Of a DNA stretch of 64,000 nt, positions 1 through 8,719 are shown piece by piece. Within the stretch, counting starts at the first letter, position 1. The number at the start of each line of letters is the position of its first letter. The position numbers and the translations under genes were made by a program. Under the pieces are notes generated by a model. It worked only from the letters and a program-made list of their open reading frames with translations, made no database searches and had not been told where the DNA came from. Origin of the DNA: Bartonella melophagi K-2C (GTDB lineage: Bacteria; Pseudomonadota; Alphaproteobacteria; Rhizobiales; Rhizobiaceae); assembly GCF_000278255.1 (NCBI RefSeq), contig NZ_JH725082.1, positions 147,904-211,903 of the forward strand, given 5' to 3'.

Positions 1-835
1 CAGAACATGTTAACCCTGCTGCACCCATATCTTGAATGCCAATAACGGCTCCTAATGCCATTAATTCTAAACAAGCTTCAAGCAGGCATTTTTCAGTGAA
101 AGGATCACCCACTTGAATAGTTGGGCGCTTTTCATTGATTGTATCGTCAAATTCAGCAGAAGCCATTGTAGCTCCACCAACACCGTCACGTCCTGTTTTG
201 GCACCAAGATAAACAATAGGAAGTCCTAGACCTTGCGCTTTGGAATAAAAAATAGAATCTGTTTTTGCTATACCAGCCGCGAAAGCGTTAACAAGAATAT
301 TGCCATTATAACGCTTGTCAAAATTGACTTCTCCACCAACAGTAGGGACACCAAAAGCGTTGCCATAACCACCAATTCCAGAGACAACACCCGAAACCAG
401 GTAACGTGTTCGGGGATGATCAGGAGATCCAAATCGTAGTGCATTCATACTTGCAACAGGGCGAGCACCCATTGTAAAAATATCACGCAAAATGCCACCA
501 ACACCTGTTGCTGCACCTTGATAAGGTTCAATGTAAGAGGGATGGTTATGACTTTCCATTTTGAAAACCACACATTGATTGTTGCCTATATCAACAACGC
601 CAGCATTTTCACCAGGACCTTGAATGACACACTTTCCTTTTGTCGGTAAAGTTTTGAGCCATTTTTTAGAAGATTTATATGAACAATGCTCGTTCCACAT
701 TGCAGAAAAAATTCCAAACTCAGTTAGTGTTGGTTCTCTCCCGATTAATTCTAAGATACGTTGGTATTCATCGGGTTTTAAACCATGTTGTGCTATTAAT
801 TCTGGTGTAATGGCAATGTTATTGCGAAAGTTCAT
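1..835 (-). CDS. purL: Phosphoribosylformylglycinamidine synthase subunit PurL, N-terminal part (cut by window edge)
   Basis: This is the large, ATP-using subunit of FGAM synthase, step 4 of de novo purine synthesis, in the small-PurL/PurQ/PurS three-subunit form. The first 278 codons are visible; the rest lies before base 1. Reading from ATG at 833-835 gives a protein with the small-PurL hallmarks [10 protein letters not shown] (residues 47-56) and MESHNHPS (93-100), followed by the glycine-rich [12 protein letters not shown] region. PurQ and PurS are encoded immediately upstream in transcription order, so the complex is encoded together. About 100 bases separate it from purQ. The family assignment is secure; the C-terminal half cannot be assessed. 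Confidence 0.96.
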   Translation of the reverse strand, partial: MNFRNNIAITPELIAQHGLKPDEYQRILELIGREPTLTEFGIFSAMWNEHCSYKSSKKWLKTLPTKGKCVIQGPGENAGVVDIGNNQCVVFKMESHNHPSYIEPYQGAATGVGGILRDIFTMGARPVASMNALRFGSPDHPRTRYLVSGVVSGIGGYGNAFGVPTVGGEVNFDKRYNGNILVNAFAAGIAKTDSIFYSKAQGLGLPIVYLGAKTGRDGVGGATMASAEFDDTINEKRPTIQVGDPFTEKCLLEACLELMALGAVIGIQDMGAAGLTCS

Positions 836-938
836 TAGTATTTCCGTTATATTGATCAGATTTAATGATGTGTATTTGGAATAATATATTTCATTATTGT
901 AAGTGTAGAAATTTGTTTAGTAAGGTTCACTTCATACA

Positions 939-1607
939 TTAATTTTTCGATTCTAAAACACTTTGAAACAATAAGCGACCATCATCGCCACCATGCGCAG
1001 TTTCAATGAAATTTTCAGGATGAGGCATTATACCAAGAACATTGCCAGTTTTATTGACAATACCGGCAATATCATTAATTGAACCATTGGGATTTGTATT
1101 TTCTGCATAACGGAAAACAATTTGCTTATTGTCTTCCATTTGTTTCAATGTATCACTGTCAACGAAATAATTTCCATCGTGATGGGCAACAGGGCAGCGA
1201 ATAATTTGTCCTTTAGAATAGCACCGAGAAAATTTTGTATCAGCATTAGCGACTTCAAGTTTTATTTCACGACAAACAAATTTTAATGAGGCATTACGCA
1301 TTAATGCGCCCGGTAACAATCCAGATTCTAGCAAAATTTGAAAACCATTGCATACCCCCATAATCATGACACCTTTTTGTGCTTTTTCACGCACAGCTTG
1401 CATAACTGGCATTCGCGCACCAATAGCGCCACATCTTAAATAGTCACCATAGGAAAAACCACCAGGAATAACAATCATATCGACTTGAGGAATTGTTGTT
1501 TCCGTTTGCCAAATCTTAAGTGGTTGAATGCCTGTTATTTGATATAATGCCGCAATCATATCTTGATCGCGATTTAATCCGGGTAATTGAATGACAGCAC
1601 TTTTCAT
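939..1607 (-). CDS. purQ: FGAM synthase glutaminase subunit PurQ
   Basis: Class I glutamine amidotransferase that releases ammonia from glutamine and passes it to PurL. The 222-residue length is typical for a separate PurQ. The nucleophile lies in GVCNGFQIL (Cys86), and the catalytic His/Glu pair sits in PHPEN near the C-terminus (His196, Glu198). The N-terminus ([16 protein letters not shown]) and the oxyanion region [10 protein letters not shown] match the family. It starts 12 bases after the purS stop and is almost certainly cotranscribed with purS and purL. Confidence 0.97.
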   Translation of the reverse strand: MKSAVIQLPGLNRDQDMIAALYQITGIQPLKIWQTETTIPQVDMIVIPGGFSYGDYLRCGAIGARMPVMQAVREKAQKGVMIMGVCNGFQILLESGLLPGALMRNASLKFVCREIKLEVANADTKFSRCYSKGQIIRCPVAHHDGNYFVDSDTLKQMEDNKQIVFRYAENTNPNGSINDIAGIVNKTGNVLGIMPHPENFIETAHGGDDGRLLFQSVLESKN

Positions 1608-1619
1608 CGAGTGATCCGC

Positions 1620-1859
1620 TCAAAGAAGTTCTATAGTGTAATTTTCAATGACAGTATTTACAAGCAATTGTTCACACATTTGTTCAAGTTTTTGTTTTGC
1701 TGTTTCAGCGGGTATGTTATCGAGAATGATATCAAATACTTTTCCTTGGCGAATAGATTGAATACCGGTAAAAGCTAAGCTATTTAAAGCGCTAGTAATC
1801 GCTTCTCCTTGAGGGTCAAGAACGCTGCTTTTAAAGGTAACTATAATGCGTGCTTTCAT
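1620..1859 (-). CDS. purS: FGAM synthase small subunit PurS
   Basis: A 79-residue protein that bridges PurQ and PurL in the three-subunit FGAM synthase and helps channel ammonia. The sequence starts MKARIIVTFKSSVLDPQGEA and has the single ferredoxin-like fold expected (strand-helix-strand, with SIRQGKVFDI in the centre). Size and position directly before purQ fix the identity. An 87-base gap separates it from purC upstream. Confidence 0.96.
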   Translation of the reverse strand: MKARIIVTFKSSVLDPQGEAITSALNSLAFTGIQSIRQGKVFDIILDNIPAETAKQKLEQMCEQLLVNTVIENYTIELL

Positions 1860-1946
1860 TTTTATTTCCTGTTATTTAAAACATTTTTTTGAAGAGTAGC
1901 CCTCTTTTAGAAAGCAAGGCAATATTGCATTACTTTGTTTCTTATC

Positions 1947-2714
1947 TTATTTAACTAAAACTGGACCGCTTGGTCGTGGAGGATCATTTTCATTCATAAT
2001 ACCAAGACGCTTTGCAATATCTTGATAAGCATTAATAAGCCCACCCATATCACGACGAAAACGATCTTTATCCATTTTTTCTCGTGTTTGCATATCCCAT
2101 AAACGAGCGGAATCAGGTGAAATTTCATCAGCAAGGACGATACGCATCGTTTCACCTTCCCATAAACGACCAAATTCTATTTTAAAATCAATCAATTGAA
2201 TTCCAACGCCTGCAAAAAGCCCAGAGAGAAAATCGTTAATGCGAATTGAAAGTTGCATAATTTCTTCTATTTCTTGCGGAGCAGACCACCCAAAAGCAGT
2301 GATATGTTCTTCCGTCACTATTGGGTCATCAAGGGAATCGTTTTTGTAGTAAAACTCGATAATAGATTGTGGAAGAACCGTTCCTTCTTCTAGCCCCAAG
2401 CGCTTAGAAAGGGAACCTGCAGCGATATTACGTACAACAACTTCTAGCGGAATAATTTCAACTGCTTTGATAAGCTGTTCACGCATATTGATCCGTTTGA
2501 TAAAGTGTGTTGGGATACCTAAACGACCAAGTTGGGTAAAAATATACTCTGAAATGCGGTTATTTAAGACTCCTTTACCATCAATAATTTCATGTTTTTT
2601 TGCATTAAATGCAGTTGCGTCATCTTTAAAAAATTGAATATAGGTACCCGGTTCAGGCCCTTCATATAGGATTTTGGCCTTACCTTCATAAATGCGGTGA
2701 CGACGATTCATCAT
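1947..2714 (-). CDS. purC: SAICAR synthase PurC
   Basis: Phosphoribosylaminoimidazole-succinocarboxamide synthase joins CAIR and aspartate using ATP. The protein is 255 residues, the normal bacterial length. It shows the N-terminal KAKILYEG nucleotide-binding segment, [17 protein letters not shown] (substrate loop) and [10 protein letters not shown] (metal/ATP site). Two ATG codons are adjacent at the start (MM); the second, [13 protein letters not shown], is an equally good start. It is the first gene of the purC-S-Q-L run. Confidence 0.97.
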   Translation of the reverse strand: MMNRRHRIYEGKAKILYEGPEPGTYIQFFKDDATAFNAKKHEIIDGKGVLNNRISEYIFTQLGRLGIPTHFIKRINMREQLIKAVEIIPLEVVVRNIAAGSLSKRLGLEEGTVLPQSIIEFYYKNDSLDDPIVTEEHITAFGWSAPQEIEEIMQLSIRINDFLSGLFAGVGIQLIDFKIEFGRLWEGETMRIVLADEISPDSARLWDMQTREKMDKDRFRRDMGGLINAYQDIAKRLGIMNENDPPRPSGPVLVK

Positions 2715-2833
2715 AATTCTCTATTCGTTGAAAAATCTTAATATTATTGATAAAAATAGTATCTTAATTAGCAACAATTCTCAATGAATTGCTATAATAT
2801 TTACTACAATTTTTATTATTTAAGGCGTATTAA

Positions 2834-2976
2834 ATGAGATTTAAACTTTTATAGTCTGGCAAAAACATTAATGCAATCAGGCAAAGTGAATATTTTTATG
2901 TTTTTCAGCATGAACTGTACAGGCAAAAATATTTAAGCTTCTTATAAGATATGTATTATGTATTAAGTAATATAAT
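2834..2976 (+). pseudogene. Degraded 5' fragment of an NDUFS4-like (ETC complex I subunit) gene
   Basis: The stretch from 2850 aligns by eye with codons 6-40 of the intact gene at 15870-16178. Of the first 43 bases, about 33 match, and the mismatches are mostly transitions. Translated, it gives YS-AKT-MQSGK-N, matching YSPAKTSMQSGKAN of the intact protein. After a one-base deletion near 2906 the similarity continues as QHE..RQK.L against QYEPEQAKML, then decays by about 2976. In-frame stops and the indel rule out a functional product. No database comparison was possible. Confidence 0.6.
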
Positions 2977-3004
2977 ATGAATTATTCTGAGAATAATTCA
3001 TATT
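2974..3004. repeat. Perfect 15-bp inverted repeat with one-base centre
   Basis: The arms AATATGAATTATTCT and AGAATAATTCATATT are exact reverse complements separated by a single G. The repeat lies 4 bases beyond the stop of the minus-strand hydrolase gene and at the end of the pseudogene fragment. It could form a terminator-like hairpin for the hydrolase, but no T-run follows on the minus strand and the stem is almost all AT. Role unproven. Confidence 0.5.
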
Positions 3005-3008
3005 ACCT

Positions 3009-3560
3009 TTAAAGCTTTGCGAGGAAATGGGAGAAAATTATAAGTCCTTCAGGCCAAGGACCATGGCCAGATTCTACATTAATATGTCCAGACTGTCCAG
3101 CATCAACAAAAAAGGCATTCCAGTCTTTTGCAAGATTTTCTGCTACTGAGAATTGGCAGAATTTATCATTGCGACTCGCAATAACCACTGAAGGAAAGGG
3201 GAGTTTTTTGCGATGATATGGACCAAATGTCATTAGATGTTTTGGGCGTATTTTTTCATTTTCTACATCTGGTGGGGCAACAAAGAAAGCACCACAAACT
3301 TTTTCTGCATTTTGAGCAATTGCGTGAATAACTGTTGGCACTCCCAATGAGTGAGCAATAATAACAACAGGTTTATTGGTTTGTAGTATAATGGCATTTT
3401 TTACTTCATTAATCCATTCTTCACACACAGGTTTTGACCAATGGGCTTGTTGAACACGGCGGGCAGTAGATAATTTTTGTTCCCAACGTGTTTGCCAATG
3501 ATCCGAACCAGATCCTTTATAGCCAGGGACAATAAGAATATCGAGTTGATTTGCTTTCAT
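3009..3560 (-). CDS. RBBP9/YdeN-type serine hydrolase
   Basis: A small single-domain alpha/beta hydrolase of 183 residues with the layout of the RBBP9/YdeN family (PF06821). The N-terminus ILIVPGYKGSGSDHWQ is diagnostic. The probable catalytic triad is Ser71 in IIAHSLGV, Asp132 in ASRNDKF and His159 in SGHINVESG, with the family's GHGPWP ending. No signal peptide, so cytoplasmic. It sits between purC and purB but is not a purine enzyme; the natural substrate of this family is generally unknown. Confidence 0.85.
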   Translation of the reverse strand: MKANQLDILIVPGYKGSGSDHWQTRWEQKLSTARRVQQAHWSKPVCEEWINEVKNAIILQTNKPVVIIAHSLGVPTVIHAIAQNAEKVCGAFFVAPPDVENEKIRPKHLMTFGPYHRKKLPFPSVVIASRNDKFCQFSVAENLAKDWNAFFVDAGQSGHINVESGHGPWPEGLIIFSHFLAKL

Positions 3561-3635
3561 GAATGTCTTTCTTTATGAAAACGTACTTTGAACTAGAAAA
3601 AACAAAAGATTTTTATTTTTTTACAGTTGTTACTA

Positions 3636-4937
3636 TTATCCAAACACACGTCTAAAGATTGTATCAACATGCTTAGTATGGTAAGCAAGGTCAAATTTTT
3701 TGCGAAGATCTGCTTCATTTAAAGCTTTTGTGACATCTTCATCTTTTAACAATTCTTCTAAAAAATCTTTTCCTTGTTCCCAGACTTTCATCGCATTTCG
3801 TTGAACAATGTGATAAGCATTTTCACGACTTATACCAGCTTGTGTGAGTGCTAGAAGCACACGTTGTGAATGAATAAGACCACGGAATTTATTGAGATTT
3901 TTTTGCATATTTTCTGGATAAACAATTAAATTTTCAATCACAGATGTTAATCGAGAAAGAGCAAAATCAAGCGTAATAGTAGCATCAGGGCCAATATAAC
4001 GTTCAACAGATGAATGTGAAATGTCACGTTCATGCCAAAGCGCAACATTTTCCATAGCAGGTACTGCAAATGCGCGCACCATACGTGCTAGTCCAGTTAA
4101 ATTTTCTGTTAAAACTGGATTGCGTTTATGAGGCATAGCGGATGAACCTTTTTGCCCAGGTGAGAAATATTCTTCTACTTCAAGAACTTCTGTTCTATGC
4201 AGATGACGTATTTCTATGGCTAATCTTTCAATAGATGAAGCAATGACTCCAAGTGTTGCAAAGAACATAGCATGACGATCACGTGGTATTACTTGGGTGG
4301 AAACAGGTTCGACACGCATACCTAATGCTTGTGCTACATGTTCTTCAACGCGGGGGTCAATATTCGCAAAAGTGCCAACAGCTCCTGAAATAGCACAAGT
4401 GGCAATTTCTTCCCGTGCAGCAAGCAAACGTTTGTGACAACGGAGAAATTCAGCATATGCAAAGGCAAGTTTAGCTCCAAATGTTGTAGGCTCGGCGTGA
4501 ATACCATGACTACGTCCAATAGTAATCGTCTCTTTATGTTCAAAGGCACGTTTTTTTAACACTTCAAGAAGTTGATTTATGTCTCTCAAAAGAATATCGC
4601 TGGCGCGCATTAATTGAACATTGAATGCTGTATCTAACACATCTGATGATGTCATGCCTTGATGAATAAAACGAGCTTCTGGCCCAATAAATTCAGCTAA
4701 ATGGGTTAAAAATGCTATAACATCATGCTTTGTAGTTGCTTCAATTTCATTAATACGATTAATATCAAATTCAGCAGCTGCGCCTTTTTCCCAAATGATT
4801 TTAGCTGATTTTTCTGGAATAACACCAAGCTGAGTTAACGCGTCACAAGCATGTGCTTCAATTTCAAACCAAATACGATATTTAGTTTCTGGTGACCAAA
4901 TTGCTACCATTTCAGGGCGAGAATAACGCTCGATCAT
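3636..4937 (-). CDS. purB: Adenylosuccinate lyase PurB
   Basis: Fumarase-superfamily lyase acting twice in purine synthesis: SAICAR to AICAR, and adenylosuccinate to AMP. I chose ATG at 4935-4937 (MIERYSRPEMVAIWS), giving 433 residues, the usual length. Upstream in-frame starts would add 39 unrelated residues overlapping rpe. Diagnostic segments are TTKHDVIAFL, GMTSSDVLDTA, the catalytic-His region TIGRSHGIHAEP and the signature GSSAMPHKRNP. It begins 10 bases after the rpe stop, so the two are likely cotranscribed. Confidence 0.97.
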   Translation of the reverse strand: MIERYSRPEMVAIWSPETKYRIWFEIEAHACDALTQLGVIPEKSAKIIWEKGAAAEFDINRINEIEATTKHDVIAFLTHLAEFIGPEARFIHQGMTSSDVLDTAFNVQLMRASDILLRDINQLLEVLKKRAFEHKETITIGRSHGIHAEPTTFGAKLAFAYAEFLRCHKRLLAAREEIATCAISGAVGTFANIDPRVEEHVAQALGMRVEPVSTQVIPRDRHAMFFATLGVIASSIERLAIEIRHLHRTEVLEVEEYFSPGQKGSSAMPHKRNPVLTENLTGLARMVRAFAVPAMENVALWHERDISHSSVERYIGPDATITLDFALSRLTSVIENLIVYPENMQKNLNKFRGLIHSQRVLLALTQAGISRENAYHIVQRNAMKVWEQGKDFLEELLKDEDVTKALNEADLRKKFDLAYHTKHVDTIFRRVFG

Positions 4938-4947
4938 GATTTTTTCC

Positions 4948-5622
4948 TTATTGTGAAAGTTTTGTTGCTTGGCGCAGTGCGTTAATACGTGTTTTATAAA
5001 GATCTTTGTTACCATTTTTATAAATTGCAGATCCTGCAACAAATGCATTTGCACCAGCTTTTGCAGCTATTCCAATTGTATCAACTGTAACGCCACCATC
5101 AACTTCAAGATCAATAAGTCGATTGGCAATCATACTTTTTACTCGTTCGATTTTATTTTTCATTTCTGGGATGAAGCTTTGTCCACCAAAACCTGGATTG
5201 ACAGTCATAATAAGAATGAGATCTAATTGATCAAGCAAATACTCCAGCACGTATTCTGGCGTGCTTGGGTTGATTGAAACTCCAGCCTTTTTTCCCATCG
5301 CTTTAATTGTTTGCAGTGAACGATGAATATGAGGACCTGCTTCAGCGTGAATAGTTATAATATCTGAGCCAGCTTGCGCAAAGGCTTCAAGATAAGGATC
5401 TACAGGTGCTATCATGAGGTGAACATCAAATATTGCTTTAGTTAATGGGCGTAATGCTTTGACGATATCAGGGCCAAAGGTGATATTGGGAACAAAGTGG
5501 CCATCCATAATATCAAAGTGAAGCCAATCTGCACCAGCATCAACAACATCTGATATTTCCTGACCGAGTTTAGAAAAATCAGCAGCCAAAAGTGAGGGTG
5601 AAATGAAATGGGGACGGGGCAT
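4948..5622 (-). CDS. rpe: Ribulose-phosphate 3-epimerase
   Basis: Interconverts ribulose 5-phosphate and xylulose 5-phosphate in the pentose phosphate pathway. The 224-residue TIM barrel has the expected landmarks: [10 protein letters not shown], the metal-binding [11 protein letters not shown] and FDVHLMI segments, the loop [18 protein letters not shown] and the phosphate-binding [13 protein letters not shown]. It lies directly upstream of purB; since this pathway supplies ribose 5-phosphate for purines, the pairing makes metabolic sense. Confidence 0.97.
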   Translation of the reverse strand: MPRPHFISPSLLAADFSKLGQEISDVVDAGADWLHFDIMDGHFVPNITFGPDIVKALRPLTKAIFDVHLMIAPVDPYLEAFAQAGSDIITIHAEAGPHIHRSLQTIKAMGKKAGVSINPSTPEYVLEYLLDQLDLILIMTVNPGFGGQSFIPEMKNKIERVKSMIANRLIDLEVDGGVTVDTIGIAAKAGANAFVAGSAIYKNGNKDLYKTRINALRQATKLSQ

Positions 5623-5768
5623 TAAAATCTCCTGAGTGAGCCCTTTTTAGCGTATAATATTGTGTGATAAAATATACATTTTTGTTGCTCATATATGATA
5701 TAAAAGAATAAGAATATGTAATAAATCAATTTATTGAAATATTCATTGAATTTTTGAGAGCTATCTAA

Positions 5769-6311
5769 GTGAAAAATATGCAAAATCATACAAAAAATTT
5801 AATGCCTAAATTTCAACAAGTTGCTACAGTTTCTTCACAAGAATATCGCGATACTATGAGTCGTCTAGCAGGAGCTGTGCATATTGTAACGACGAATGGC
5901 GCTAAAGGAAGGCGTGGGGTAACAGTTTCGGCTTGTTGTTCTTTATCAGATGATCCTCCAATGCTTCTTGTTTGTTTAATGCGACATAATCCTGAAAATA
6001 AGTTATTTATGGAAAATGGAAATTTTTGTGTCAATAGTTTAGCAGGAAAACATCGTTCATTGTCAGAAGTTTTTTCTGGGCGCTGTGGTTTTACGCAAAC
6101 TGAACGCTTTAATACAGCTCAATGGAATGTCTTACAGACTGGTGCACCTAGCTTATCAGGTGCCTTGGCTTCATTTGACTGCCGTTTGATTTGTTGGCAC
6201 CAACATGCGACTCATTATATTTTGATTGGTGAAGTTATTGCGATAAACCGTAATCAAGAAAAAGACGCTTTAATGTATTTTAATCGTGACTATCATGTTT
6301 TGTCTTTATAA
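5769..6311 (+). CDS. Flavin reductase-like FMN-binding protein
   Basis: A 180-residue protein of the flavin_reduct family, which includes the NAD(P)H:flavin reductase components of two-component monooxygenases. Recognisable segments are MSRLAGAVHIVTTNG, GVTVSACCSLSDDPPMLLVC and FCVNSLAGKH. No partner monooxygenase lies nearby, so the role may be general flavin reduction. The first 30 or so residues are poorly conserved and translation may begin at an internal ATG (5778 or 5811). It diverges from rpe across about 145 bases. Confidence 0.85.
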   Translation: MKNMQNHTKNLMPKFQQVATVSSQEYRDTMSRLAGAVHIVTTNGAKGRRGVTVSACCSLSDDPPMLLVCLMRHNPENKLFMENGNFCVNSLAGKHRSLSEVFSGRCGFTQTERFNTAQWNVLQTGAPSLSGALASFDCRLICWHQHATHYILIGEVIAINRNQEKDALMYFNRDYHVLSL

Positions 6312-7502
6312 TTTCTGCTTTGTTATTGGGTAAGTTTTGGTTATTCATTTCTTTCATGCTTAAGTTTTTAATAATTAGCCTTAGGTTTCTATCAGTTAGA
6401 AAAACAAAATAATTATATTTATCAAATGTCTATTTAAAAAAATTGATGTAAAACTTAATGAGTCTTGTTTTTTGTTTATCGCGATAGCGATATGGTTTTG
6501 GCTAATTTGAATTAGAAATACTACTATTACTGAGTTTTACGCTATGTATTATATATTTATGCAACTTGATTCTTCTTTAAAAATGTTTTGTTTTTGTGAG
6601 TTGAAAAAAATATTAATATAACAATTATCGTTTAATCAGATATAATAGGGTTTTTAGGGGTATTTCTTTCAAAAAATAGATAGCAAAGCACTTTTATATT
6701 TCAGGTGCGTTTTTGTCGGGTCTTATCAGGTACTGGAGACTGAATGAAGAATTTTATTTCATAATTTTTATCAAAACTAGTAAATAAAAATATGAATTAT
6801 ACACATAGGATAGATGTTAATTTTGTGTTGCTATCATTTTATGTCAAGTAATATAGGTTGTTCAATATCTTCTACACTAACTCCTTGTTATAGAAGTTTT
6901 ATATAAAAACAATTAATGCTTTATATAGTGTTCAAATTTTTGTATTATATTAGTATTTGATTTTTGTATGAATAAATAAAGTGTATCAAATTTGTAAGGT
7001 CATTTAACCTTAATCTTGCTAAAGGAAAAGTGGGTTAATATACCCATTACTGCAATTCACGTACTTATGTGCGTTGTTTGTGAAAATTGTTTTATTTTCT
7101 TTTGAAAAGGAAATGAGACTTAACTGCCAGAACAGAAATTATAAAATTTTGTGCTCAATCTTTAATGATTTAAAAGCAGTTGAAGTTTCATTTTTGAAGA
7201 TAATGAAAAACCAAAAAACTATCCTTTTATTTCTACAGATTTTTTTTTACATTCAATTGAGAAAATTATTTTCTAGAATTAATATGGCAGATTTTATAGT
7301 TTATGCTGAAATAAAAGAATTTATAAAGATTCTTTAAACAAAAAGATTATGAAATTTCAACATATTACACAAAAAATGAGCTAAAAAATTTGAATAATGA
7401 ATTCAAGATATTCTTATTTTTATAGAAATATGTTTTACACTTGTGTTGATTTTGGATCTACAATATATAGACCTCACATACCATATGTGGAGGCTTTATG
7501 GC
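6312..7502. other. Gene-free AT-rich stretch before dksA
   Basis: About 1.2 kb with no convincing coding sequence. The longest open frame (87 codons at 7074-7337) is rich in Phe, Ile, Lys and Leu, as expected of random AT-rich sequence, and resembles nothing I recognise. I see no tRNA, tandem repeat or insertion-sequence end. The last ~70 bases must hold the dksA promoter; a TGTTTTACACTTGT element lies at 7431-7444 and a TACAAT hexamer at 7459-7464. Confidence 0.6.
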
Positions 7503-7919
7503 ATGAATAAAGTTGTTAGCGGTCAGTATCGTCCTAGTGAAGATGAGCCTTTTATGAATGAGCGGCAAAAGGCATATTTTCGTGCTAAATTAATTTCTTG
7601 GAAATGCGATATATTAAAGGAAACCCGTGAAACTTTAGAGAGTTTACAAAAAGAAAATGCTAATCAATCTGATTTGACTGATCGGGCATCTTATGAAACT
7701 GATCGTGCAATCGAATTGCGTGCTCGTGCTCGTCAGAGAAAGCTCATTGCAAAAATAGATGCAGCTTTGGAGCGTATTGATAATGGTACTTACGGGTTTT
7801 GTGAAGAAACTGGAGAACCTATTAGTATCAGACGTCTTGAGGCACGACCAATTGCAGTTTTATCATTAGAAGCACAAGAACGCCATGAACGACGAGAAAA
7901 GGTCTATCGTGATGATTAA
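7503..7919 (+). CDS. dksA: DksA family transcription factor
   Basis: Binds the RNA polymerase secondary channel and, with ppGpp, adjusts promoters of stable RNA and stress genes. I chose ATG 7503 because a GGAGG lies just upstream (138 residues). The coiled-coil tip DxxDxA is intact (Asp57, Asp60, Ala62). The zinc-finger positions are Cys100, Thr103, Ser121 and Ala124, so only one of four cysteines remains. Such cysteine-poor DksA forms are known in alphaproteobacteria and in P. aeruginosa DksA2. The C-terminus RHERREKVYRDD is typical of Rhizobiales. It is followed convergently by the FliO-like gene. Confidence 0.94.
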   Translation: MNKVVSGQYRPSEDEPFMNERQKAYFRAKLISWKCDILKETRETLESLQKENANQSDLTDRASYETDRAIELRARARQRKLIAKIDAALERIDNGTYGFCEETGEPISIRRLEARPIAVLSLEAQERHERREKVYRDD

Positions 7920-7958
7920 AATCGATTTACGATCAAAAATATCAGAAAATAAAGTACT

Positions 7959-8498
7959 TTATTTGGGAGTAGGAATAAAGAAAGATGGTTCTTGCCGTTC
8001 TTCAATTTCAGCTGTGAGTGCCGAATCTTTTAACTGTTTATTTTTAGAAGAGGGGGAGGAGATGTTATCTTGTGTAGGTTTTATTGTACTGCTGGATAAA
8101 GAGGTTTGTTCAGTAAAGGTAGCATTGAAATTAGTTTCTGCCATTTTTGATGTTGGCTGTGTATCTCTTTGTGCTCTGTTATAATTTTCATATGGAGTTT
8201 GTGTTTTAACAATATTAGATTCTATAACAATATCTGTTGCTCCACCGATGAGAATTAAATGCTCTACGTCATCGCGACGTATTAGAACAAGGCGGCGTGT
8301 ACGATCAATAGCGATTGTGTCAGATATGATTAATCGTAATGGATTCTTTTTTTTGTTGAAATTAAATCCTCCTTTATTCAAATAGCGTAAAAGCATTATA
8401 ACTACAACAATTGCTGCAATTATTATTATAAGAAACACGAGGCTTGTAATTATATTTGCTGCAGATGTTCCTATATAGTTTGATAACCAAATATTCAT
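7959..8498 (-). CDS. FliO-family single-pass membrane protein
   Basis: A 179-residue protein with one strong membrane helix (about residues 16-38), then a conserved basic cytoplasmic segment (LIISDTIAIDRTRRLVLIRRDDVEHLILIGG, described here by its ends: residues 56-86), then a low-complexity Ser/Thr/Gln tail. This pattern fits the FliO family, a flagellar export-apparatus assembly factor. No other flagellar gene is in the window, and several Bartonella lack flagella, so its role here may differ. It lies between convergent dksA and divergent cckA. Confidence 0.7.
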   Translation of the reverse strand: MNIWLSNYIGTSAANIITSLVFLIIIIAAIVVVIMLLRYLNKGGFNFNKKKNPLRLIISDTIAIDRTRRLVLIRRDDVEHLILIGGATDIVIESNIVKTQTPYENYNRAQRDTQPTSKMAETNFNATFTEQTSLSSSTIKPTQDNISSPSSKNKQLKDSALTAEIEERQEPSFFIPTPK

Positions 8499-8719
8499 AC
8501 TATTTTTTCCTCATTTCATAATGAAATCATTATTTTTTATTATGTAAGTTTATAAATCATTTTAAGAAGTTCAATAAAATGTGAAGTGTTGAGTGATTTC
8601 CATTGAGCAAATATACTTATATTATATATATAATAGAAAGATTAAGCATATTCTTCATAATAGTGATTATTGAAGATATCTTAAGCTTCATGAAGCATCT
8701 ATAATCGAGACAGATAGAG

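Noticed and set aside
7074-7337. 87-codon open frame in the gap before dksA
   Set aside because: Composition is that of random AT-rich sequence, no ribosome site, no recognisable motif.
7885-8184. 99-codon plus-strand frame overlapping the FliO-like gene
   Set aside because: It starts inside dksA and is antisense to a gene with a recognisable domain.
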